Shown here one piece after another: positions 8,486 to 15,634 of a stretch of 15,634 nt of DNA. The translations under genes and the position numbers were made by a program. Origin of the DNA: Conidiobolus incongruus B7586 (Eukaryota > Entomophthoromycota > Entomophthoromycetes > Entomophthorales > Conidiobolaceae). How positions within the stretch are numbered: the stretch's first letter is position 1; each line of letters opens with the position of its first letter. The notes beneath the pieces were generated by a model that was given only the letters and a program-made list of their open reading frames with translations, was not told the DNA's origin and made no database searches. The stretch lies in contig JNEM01014532.1 in assembly GCA_000697335.1 (NCBI GenBank), positions 1-15,634 of the forward strand, given 5' to 3'.

Positions 8486-10620
8486 TTAGGCTTTTGTCAA
8501 TCGACTTTGAACTTCCAACTCTTCTTCTTTGGACAGTAATGAATCTCCAACTAAATTATCACTCGATTCTACAAATTCATATTTCAATCGCGAGCTAGTT
8601 GATTCAAAAGAACCCTTAGGTTCTGGCTGAGCTCTTGACAATTTTTCATTGTCTATAGTAAATAGACGATCAGCGTAGGGTTTGGGTCATTCAAATAGGA
8701 TTTTCAATATAGTTTCGATCATTGCTTGCGATATATACACTATCTTGTGATAGATCAATAACCCGTTGTTGGATATTTGCGATTGCGATGGGCCCAACTA
8801 GTAAGCTGAAAATGATTTAGGATGGATATATGGTGCGAGTAACTGGGATTACCGGTAAGATTTATTCGAAGACACCGTAGCTGATGTAGGGCTGTATTGG
8901 TAGAAATGACTCTTAGATGAATGACACTTAGCAACATTTAAAAAGTAGGAGGTGAACAATGCATTTCAATTGACTTCGAATATTTTTGGCAATGGATAAA
9001 TTGATATAATTTAAATAGTTGTCGGAGCACAATGATTTGGGGAGTTGATTGAGTTCGAATTGTTGGTATAATGTGATGAGGGTGACATGGTCTGCAGAAC
9101 TGTGATAGAAATGTGATCGCCATAACTTTTCCGCTGGTGGTTTTGTTTTTATATTGCAGATGTTTTTTCAGATGACCTCTATGGATATTATTGAGCATAG
9201 TGTTATTATGGAGTTGACAGGGTCAAAATTTACAATAGATTCATATAGAGCTTTGGCCAAGTAAGATGAAATTGGAATACGGTGTAAACTTTCTCCCACC
9301 GGTGTAAGTGATCCATTCTTATCTAAAGCTCCAAGCAAATAGAGGTATCTTAATGCATGGATCAGCTGCTGGTGATCAAGTTAGTCAATATATTGAAACT
9401 CTATTATATCATCAATCCCCAACATATTCATAGTTTAGACTGATCCTATCGGTCTGCTTTTTGGATCGGGGATGGTATCCTCTATCATATTATCCAAACT
9501 CTATGTTGTCCAATCGATAACACTTCCTATGCTTAGCCTTAACCTATATCATTAGATTTTAATTCAGGTTTAATAAGTTGATGCATATTTCTCCAAGCTC
9601 TACCAGCTCTCTGTTCAGCAATCGATTTACTAATGGGAACAACCAACAATGCTTCCATAGTGATTTTAGATTGAAAACTCTTCCCCTTAACAAATCCAGA
9701 ATTTATCACATATTTTATATTTTGAATATCAATGATAGTCTAAAAACAATGTCAATGAATAATATATCAACAATAAATGATATACATCTGAGCAATATTG
9801 GTAGCAAACTCGGATTTACAAAATCGTTGAAAAATTGTCCTAAGTATTTCCTTCTGATCTAAAGTATCAAAAGTTGTATGAATAAGGAAGGCGCCACGTT
9901 TATTCATCTCAATCTGGTTGATTCCCCTTTGGGACCTTTTAGTGGCGAGTCTGCTATCCGTTCGTTCTGTTAAAAACACCTGAATGTCTTCAAGGTCCTC
10001 ATGTATTTTAATGTAAATCACTGTGTCGACCGCCCTCTCGACTTCATAATATTTCAATTGACTGATGATCCTCAAACTGTGGTGAATCACTTCAACGTCC
10101 TACAATCTTCCAGAGATTATGAAGACAGGGTAATCGTTGGAATATATGAGAATTTATCGACATCTAGGGTTGCCAACATGATCACCAAGTGCAAATTATT
10201 TCTGCGTTGATAATTGTATTGATTAAACCAATTAGTAAATCGCTTTCTAGGGATCTTCAATCAGCTAGGTCGATTGCGACCATATGGTAGTTGAATAGGA
10301 TTCGATCCACGCATGTTTTGCGTACCAAAATCCTATCGATGACTCATCGCAGTCACGTTCGAGATAATGTGTTGTTGTCGAATTTTATCAGGTATCCTAC
10401 TTCATCGTCTAATCGGTTTTTCCTCTCACTGCATACCTTTTTCGCAACTTTGACAGCTACTACACGTCTCTGTTGCATTACACAAGCCCTCGCGAGTTTC
10501 TTGGCATCGATATTGAAATCATCTAACAAATATTGGGATAATTGTGTAGTTTTACCCGAACACGTCTCACCAATAACGATAAGGAATGGATGGTTTTGAA
10601 TAGCTTGAATGAAACCCTCT
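8486..10620 (-). pseudogene. Decayed DEAH-box RNA helicase, nearly full length
   Basis: Read on the minus strand, the DEAH/RHA helicase order is intact. It runs IQAIQNHPFLIVIGETCSGKT (motif I, 10542-10571), QQRRVVAVKVAKKV, IDLAD in place of DEAH (about 10260-10277), LATLDVDKFS in place of SAT (about 10148-10180), VFLTERTD and ATNIAQ. Next come GFVKGKSF...VVPISKSIAEQRAGRAWR (motif VI, about 9590-9710) and the ratchet-like block MLGIDDIIEF...LYLLGALDKNGSLTPVGE (about 9300-9431). NVAKCH and APYIHPKS belong to the C-terminal OB-fold region (about 8820-8938). The last 66 codons are open and end at TAA 8486-8488. The span of about 711 codons fits DHX35- or Prp22-like helicase cores. Many in-frame stops, at least three net frame changes (between motifs II and III, between motif VI and the ratchet, and before the OB fold), a Gly-to-Cys change in motif I and the lost DEAH box show it is dead. 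The subfamily is uncertain. Confidence 0.88.
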
Positions 10621-11152
10621 CTATATTACATTATAAATAATTTATTATAATAATATCACATTAGATCATACGCTATCTGATATTATCTTTTAATTTATTT
10701 ATCAATTATTACCATTTTATTAAAAAAATTTTGATTATTGATATTATAAATAAATAATAGATTAAATTATTATTAATTGAAATAAATTAAATTTTTCTTT
10801 AATAAAAATAATTATTCATTTTAAAAATTAAAAAGAAAATAATAAAGAATTAATTAAAACTTTGAATATCAATTAAAAGGTATAAATTAAAATTAAAATA
10901 AAATGAAATAATAAAAATTGAATAAAATAATTTAAAATTTAATAATGATATTAAAATTATTAATTAATCTTTGTAATAGATTGGATTAAGTAAACGATTA
11001 ATTTATTTTGATTAAAATGGAAATAGATCAATAAATCATTATTAGTTATTAATTTACTAAAATATTAATAATTTAAAAAAATAATATTATTTTAATTCCA
11101 AAAGTAAATATATATGATCATATTTCAATTCATTAAATTTTACAAAAGTTAG
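10621..11152. other. AT-rich spacer between helicase pseudogene and CoA ligase
   Basis: This stretch is almost entirely A/T with stops in all frames. It would contain the former promoter and any lost 5' exons of the helicase (minus strand) and the 3' end of the ligase gene. No recognisable coding or RNA feature. Confidence 0.5.
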
Positions 11153-12667
11153 TTACAATTTTGACTTGGGCATAAATACCTCCACCATCTTACGTCTCTG
11201 AATTTTACCAGTAGCAGTCTTGGGCAACTTGTCAGTAATAAAAATGTATTTGGGAACTTTAAAACTGGCTAAACTCTTACCGCAATGCTCCTTGATTTGG
11301 TCCACAGTAGCTTCTTTACTATCTCTAAATCTAACCACAGCGGCGACTTCTTGACCGTATTTGGCGTCGGGAGCTCCGAAACTTACGGCTTCCGCAACCG
11401 CGGGATGGCTGAGGAGTACCGAGTCAATTTCCAGGGGACTGATCTTTTCGCCACCACGGTTGATGAGTTCTTTAATTCTGCCAGTTAAGTAAAGGTAGCC
11501 GTCACTGTCGAATTTGCCTTGGTCTCCGGTGCGGAAGAAGCCGTCCTTGGTGAAGGATTCTGCATTGGCTTTGGGGTTTTCAAGATATCCTTTAGTTACA
11601 CTAGGGCCTCTCAAACATACTTCACCTTCATGGACCTCCTTGCCTTCTTGATCGAGAATCTTGACCTCCACACCGCAAGGGATTCCTACTGATCCGGGCT
11701 TGCGCTTGGCTGGTGGCAATGGATTACCAAGCATCATGTGGGCATTTTCAGTCATGGCGTAGGCTTCGAGCACTGGAGCCTTGAACTTTCCCTCCAAAGC
11801 ATGGAATGTTGGCTCAGCAAGTGCTGATGAGCATGATCTGATGAATCGAATCTTAGTGCCGGCAGGGGGAGCTGGATGATTCAAAAGAATTTGATGAATG
11901 GTGGGCACTGCAGTGTACCAAGTGGCCTTGAATGTAGTGTACAATTTCCAGAATACGGAAGCTGAGAATTTAGATGGAATGATAGCGGTACCTCCGGAGA
12001 GTAAAGTGGACAAAAGAGCACCAATCAAACCGTGAACATGGAATAGGGGCATCACAATGAGTGATGAGTCTTCGGGAGTGAGTTTGTAGTGGTTGACAAT
12101 GTTGGTGGTACTGGTCATCAAGTTGAGATGAGTGAGAGGGACTGCTTTTGGACGTCCAGTTGTACCTGAAGTGTGTAACAACAAAGAAATATGGTCAGGA
12201 GTAGGAGGAGTTTTAATGGGTTGAGAAGATTTTTGGTTTATAATAGGTTTCAAAGCTACGCCCTTTTGATCCCATGAAATCGATACAAGAGTTAAACCCA
12301 ATTTGGAAGCAACTTCTAAAACTGGAGCTTTAGGATTTTTCAATAGAGAGTGGTGTACTAATACAACACTAGGCTTAGAATCCTGCAAGTAAAAATCAAA
12401 TTCACTAGCAGTAAAGTTGGGATTGAGAGGGGCTGAAATACATCCAATAAAAGTGGAAGCTAAGAAAGCAATAGTGAATTCCAAACCGTTAGGAGCGACT
12501 AAGCTGATAGCATCTCCAACTTTAACATTAGCCAATTGAAACAGTTGCTCATTAAAGTAGTTGATCTGTTGTTGGAGTTGACTGTAAGTGACCTCCTGCT
12601 TCAGGTCAGGATCGATAACAGCTAATTTATTTCTTGGAGTTTTAAATATATTTAATAAAGTTGCCAT
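11153..12667 (-). CDS. PCS60: Peroxisomal acyl/oxalate-CoA ligase, Pcs60 type
   Basis: This is an ANL-superfamily AMP-forming CoA ligase. Its closest match from memory is yeast Pcs60 (Fat2), an oxalyl-CoA synthetase, through shared blocks such as PLFHVHGLIGALLST, IRFIRSCSSALA and LPKTATGKIQRR. Numbering from the chosen start, the ATP loop SGTTGRPK is at 167-174, YAMTE at 303-307, RTGD at 379-382, TGRIKELINRGGEKISP at 395-411, and the catalytic Lys of the C-terminal swivel domain at 488. The protein ends in SKL, a canonical PTS1 peroxisomal signal. The frame is open to 12751 (532 residues), but I chose the ATG at 12667 (504 residues). MATLLNIFKTP leads straight into the conserved region, its context AAGATGG is good, and a TATA-like sequence lies just upstream inside the longer frame. 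No introns. A medium-chain acyl substrate cannot be excluded. Confidence 0.93.
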   Translation of the reverse strand: MATLLNIFKTPRNKLAVIDPDLKQEVTYSQLQQQINYFNEQLFQLANVKVGDAISLVAPNGLEFTIAFLASTFIGCISAPLNPNFTASEFDFYLQDSKPSVVLVHHSLLKNPKAPVLEVASKLGLTLVSISWDQKGVALKPIINQKSSQPIKTPPTPDHISLLLHTSGTTGRPKAVPLTHLNLMTSTTNIVNHYKLTPEDSSLIVMPLFHVHGLIGALLSTLLSGGTAIIPSKFSASVFWKLYTTFKATWYTAVPTIHQILLNHPAPPAGTKIRFIRSCSSALAEPTFHALEGKFKAPVLEAYAMTENAHMMLGNPLPPAKRKPGSVGIPCGVEVKILDQEGKEVHEGEVCLRGPSVTKGYLENPKANAESFTKDGFFRTGDQGKFDSDGYLYLTGRIKELINRGGEKISPLEIDSVLLSHPAVAEAVSFGAPDAKYGQEVAAVVRFRDSKEATVDQIKEHCGKSLASFKVPKYIFITDKLPKTATGKIQRRKMVEVFMPKSKL

Positions 12668-12714
12668 CTTAAATAATATTTTGTTATAATTTAATAACAT
12701 TTGATTTTCAAACC

Positions 12715-12724
12715 TAATATATAC
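12715..12724 (-). promoter_or_regulatory. Candidate TATA box of the CoA ligase gene
   Basis: On the minus strand the sequence reads TATATATTAG, about 50 bases before the preferred ATG at 12667 and downstream of the longer frame's ATG at 12751. If used, it supports the shorter protein. The call is weak because of the base composition. Confidence 0.3.
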
Positions 12725-12751
12725 CCATTTATGACTGGCTTGATAATTCAA

Positions 12752-14180
12752 TATCTGTTTATGGGTGGTTCAATTTGAAAGTATCACAAATTATGTGTAA
12801 AATTTTCCATTATGAAATAAAATTTAATTGAATGACGTTATAATTTGAAGGTTGAGAGTGCTACTGTGATACTTTTCTCACATTTCCGAATAATTAATAT
12901 TCTCTATATTTCAAATTTACTCAAATGATATTATATAATTTACCATTTCTCTAAGATAAAATAAATGCAAAATGAATAAGTTATATACTTTAAAATGATT
13001 AGGATATAAAAAATACTTCATAAATTATAATAATTATAATTCCGTAAATTTCCAACACCTACTTGGCACACCATAAACAAATACTAAAAACCGAAATCCA
13101 TCTAGGATACATGATTAAAGGAACGAATAAATTATGCTGACATGATCAATTCATAGCTGCTTAAACATTTATCATTCGGATAAACTGTTGATAAGTCAAA
13201 ATATATATTTTTAGATAGTCAAACCTTTTTAAACCTTTTGATTTACAAGATTTTTCAATTTTGAATTTCAAGATCACAAGCTAATATTAAATTTTTCAAA
13301 TTTAATGATTTATCATTTCAGATATGAGAGATATAGAAATATTTCTTCATAAAAATATATTAGATTATCATCATTTTAATAGATTTCAATCTTTTAATAA
13401 TTATTTATAAATTTATAAATATATTGATGTAATTAACTCTCAATGCTTTGGTTTGGATTAAAATTTTAAAATTAAGTTAGAAATAAAATAAATTTTCTTT
13501 CACATATATAATGTTGAATATAGATAGATATGCTAAATATCTAAAACTTAATATTTAGTAATTTAGTATAATATAATTATTCTGTATAAAAATTTGAATA
13601 AAATATATCAATAGGAAATACAAGGAATTATATTAATATAATATAATATTATTAGTATAGAAATTAAATAATGATAAAATTTTAAAATTAATATTAAATA
13701 AGAATAATAATAATAATAATAATATACAATATAAAATTAATACTCTCTTTTATTATTAACAACTTTTTACTATACTTTTAACAAGTTTTTAATATTTAAA
13801 AACAGTTTTTTTTAAAATTCTAAAATTTGATATTTTATAAATCAATTTAATTTACTTATAAGAATTTTTTCTTGTAATTATAATTTTTAATTACCTAAAA
13901 CAATTATAATCACATAAGTTGTAATCTAGTAAATATACTAGTTATAATAGTTTTTTTTATTTTTTTATATAGAAAATTTTTACAAGTTTAACTTTATATA
14001 TCTTATAATTATTATGTAAAATGTTAGGTATTTTTAATTAATAATAAGAATATTAATTAGAAATTAATTTATTTAAAATATAGAACTTATCATTAATTAA
14101 CTTTTAGAAACTAAATAAGAATATTATATATTATTATAATTTATCATAAAATTTATATTTGTTTATTAATGAAATATATA
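12752..14180. other. AT-rich region between CoA ligase and transposon
   Basis: It contains the upstream region of the ligase gene. At about 13040-13240 composition is more even, but I see no gene. An (ATA)n tract lies at 13703-13724. From about 13500 the DNA becomes rich in TA and poor in CA and TG, resembling the transposon beyond 14181, so more repeat-derived DNA may lie here unrecognised. No ORF or RNA gene is supported. Confidence 0.5.
13703..13724. repeat. (ATA)n microsatellite
   Basis: Seven or so ATA/TAA units in AT-rich DNA. Confidence 0.85.
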
Positions 14181-14368
14181 CACTAACCTACAAAAGTAAG
14201 TTATAAAATCAAATATATATATATTTTAATTAATAATTAAAACAATTGTATATATTAATTTACTTGAAATTATAATATATAATTAAAGTATATTATTTGA
14301 TTATAAATAAATATATTTAAATATATTTAGTAAACTATTAGCAAAAATATTAACCTTTAATATTTAAC

Positions 14369-14397
14369 TAAGGTGAGTTATAAATTTGTAGGTTTTT
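14369..14397 (+). repeat. Left inner inverted repeat of the Tc1 element
   Basis: Its reverse complement matches 15539-15567 at 25 of 29 positions, and all four differences are C against T. The 29-base arms flank the transposase frame. A related direct copy (15 of 19 positions) lies at 14192-14210. In Tc1 elements such repeats bind the transposase. Confidence 0.8.
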
Positions 14398-14506
14398 GAG
14401 ATAAGGGGATATATTTAACAATATATAACTATATCTTTTTTCTCTTTTTGTTATTATTTTATATAATATTTTACAGATATACTAAATTTTTTTTATTAAT
14501 ATTATT

Positions 14507-15523
14507 ATACCTAAATTTCTCTCTAAAAAAATTTATTTATATATTAATTAACTTTATAAAAAGAGTAAATCAACTTGTGATATTATTAAAATTACTAGTG
14601 TTAGTTAGTTTACTATAGTTAAAGCTATTAAAAATAACAATAAAAATATATTTAAACTTAAACTTAAATATATTAAAATTATAAATAAACATGATAAAAA
14701 ATATATTTGTAGGTTAGTTAATATAAACAAGTATAATACTATTGTAGAAATATAACAAGAACTATAAAACTATACAAGAATATTAGTTAGTATTAATACT
14801 ATTATATGTATTTTATATTAACATAGATATTACTTACACTTTAAGAAAAAACACCTTTAATTAAAAAAATCCCATTATAAAGTTAGGCAAAAGTTTAAAT
14901 ATTGTTACTAATGTTAAACTAAAACTAATTAGAGTAAAGTTATTTAATTTAATGAAACAAAAATATACTTTAGTAAATTTAATAGAAAAGTTAAATATTT
15001 CAGAAAAAATATAAAATTACTTTATAACTATTATGTTAATTTTACCCAAAAGTATAATAGTAGGTTAATTATTATTTAAAGATATATATTGTTTTTAGGT
15101 GTAAAATATCTTTATAAAGTTAATAAAGGAATTAATACTAAAATATATTAAAGTATTTTAAACAATAAATTGAAAAAAATTATTGAATAATATAGGTTAA
15201 ACAAATCTAATGTTATTTTCTAGTAAAATAATACTTTTTACTATATTATAACTTCTATTACTAAATAGCTTAAAAATAACAAGATAATAGTTATAAAGTA
15301 GTTTTTTTAATTTTTTAATCTTAACCTAATTAAACACCTTTAGGATTAGTTAAAAAAAGCTATTAAAGTTTTCCCCCCAACAAAAAATTTAAATTAACTT
15401 TAAAAATATATTTAAGAAGTATAAAACAAAATTAACTATTTTTAATATAAGAAGTTAATTGATTTTATACCTTATAAACTTAAAGAAGTTAAAAAAGCTA
15501 AAGATAAATATACTAAGTTTTAA
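14507..15523 (+). pseudogene. Tc1-type DD34E transposase, RIP-like inactivation
   Basis: One frame of 339 codons keeps full Tc1 length and order with no insertion or deletion. It begins at ATA, apparently a former ATG, giving PKFLSK. The first helix-turn-helix reads KSKSTCDIIKITSVS (about 14561-14605), and the catalytic domain follows. The end, LIDF...KAKDKYTKF and TAA, is typical of Tc1. The catalytic triad can be placed: N at 14951-14953 for the first Asp (FNETK, normally SDETK), N at 15227-15229 for the second, K at 15332-15334 for Glu (NLNLIKHLW, normally DLNPIEHLW). Exactly 34 residues separate the last two, so the family is DD34E. About 25 in-frame TAA/TAG codons fall largely where Gln or Trp is expected. 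All of this is explained by C-to-T changes on both strands, so the protein is certainly inactive. Confidence 0.9.
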
Positions 15524-15538
15524 TTTTTTTTTATCACT

Positions 15539-15567
15539 AAAAACCTATAAATTTATAATTTACTTTA
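15539..15567 (-). repeat. Right inner inverted repeat of the Tc1 element
   Basis: Partner of 14369-14397. It starts 15 bases after the transposase stop. Where the two arms differ, this copy carries T against C in the left copy's complement, in line with further C-to-T change. Confidence 0.8.
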
Positions 15568-15634
15568 AGTAAAATTTAAGTATTTATATTTTAACCAATT
15601 AATAACTAAATATCATTATATAATAATATATATT

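Larger units (their letters stand above)
14181..15634 (+). mobile_element. Tc1/mariner DNA transposon, inactive, running off the window
   Basis: The element carries a Tc1-type transposase frame (14507-15523) flanked by inverted repeats at 14369-14397 and 15539-15567. A related direct copy at about 14192-14210 lies 180 bases outside the left inner repeat, as in Tc1 elements with IR/DR ends. The proposed left end is CACTAACC at 14181, preceded by TA (14179-14180), the family's target site. The matching outer right end would fall near 15750, beyond the window. The whole stretch is TA-rich and CA/TG-poor, consistent with RIP-like mutation. Family and transposase are clear, but the left boundary is tentative. 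Confidence 0.8.

Noticed and set aside
8755-9198. Two adjoining minus-strand ORFs (60 and 86 codons) as genes
   Set aside because: They are out-of-frame readings over the helicase C-terminal region; the helicase-like residues lie in other frames of the same strand.
9578-10599. Plus-strand ORFs (9578-9862, 10001-10210, 10291-10599) as genes
   Set aside because: They lie antisense to recognisable helicase motifs and show no domain of their own.
8486-10620. A live, intron-containing DEAH helicase gene
   Set aside because: Stops and frame changes do not coincide with 50-60 base GT...AG introns like those of LYS9, and motif II (DEAH to DLAD) and motif I are altered.
11285-11488. Plus-strand ORF of 67 codons
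   Set aside because: Antisense to the conserved C-terminal part of the CoA ligase.
13500-14180. A second degraded transposon to the left of the Tc1 element
   Set aside because: Composition is TA-rich as in the element, but I could recover no transposase motif or paired ends, so it is only noted as possible repeat-derived DNA.
1-15634. CRISPR array, prokaryotic operons, tRNA or rRNA genes
   Set aside because: No regularly spaced repeats, cloverleaf-like GC-rich segments or rRNA-like sequence were seen, and the genes are eukaryotic in structure.

Overview
The window looks like nuclear DNA of an AT-rich fungus. A saccharopine dehydrogenase of the alpha-aminoadipate lysine pathway points to fungi. 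Its nine introns are only 49-59 bases long with GT...AG ends. Intergenic DNA is made almost wholly of A and T, while genes are clearly richer in G+C. A secreted tyrosinase and a peroxisomal (-SKL) acyl-CoA synthetase fit an early-diverging terrestrial fungus; very AT-rich Entomophthoromycotina such as Conidiobolus are my best guess (inference, low to moderate confidence). The peroxisomal signal argues against the equally AT-rich anaerobic gut fungi.

Layout: 1-1240 is AT-rich filler that carries an exact 19-base Tn5/Nextera mosaic end at 148-166, most likely an assembly artefact. 1255-3281 (+) holds the ten-exon LYS9-type gene, preceded by a perfect Gcn4-type site and a TATA box. 3282-5940 is non-coding apart from one short unidentified coding-like relic. 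6031-7233 (+) is an intronless secreted tyrosinase with a TATA box and four 10-base tandem repeats ending at its ATG. 8486-10620 (-) is a full-length but badly decayed DEAH-box RNA helicase pseudogene. 11153-12667 (-) is an intronless Pcs60-type acyl/oxalate-CoA ligase ending in a peroxisomal signal. From about 14181 to the window end lies a Tc1/mariner DNA transposon. Its 338-codon DD34E transposase frame has no length change, yet it carries about 25 stops and has lost all three catalytic acids through G:C to A:T type changes. This is a RIP-like pattern.

The three live genes do not form a pathway: lysine synthesis, phenol oxidation outside the cell, and acyl/oxalyl activation in the peroxisome. 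The main points of interest are the RIP-like transposon, the contrast between its decay and that of the helicase pseudogene, and the embedded adapter. I found no convincing new multi-gene system.
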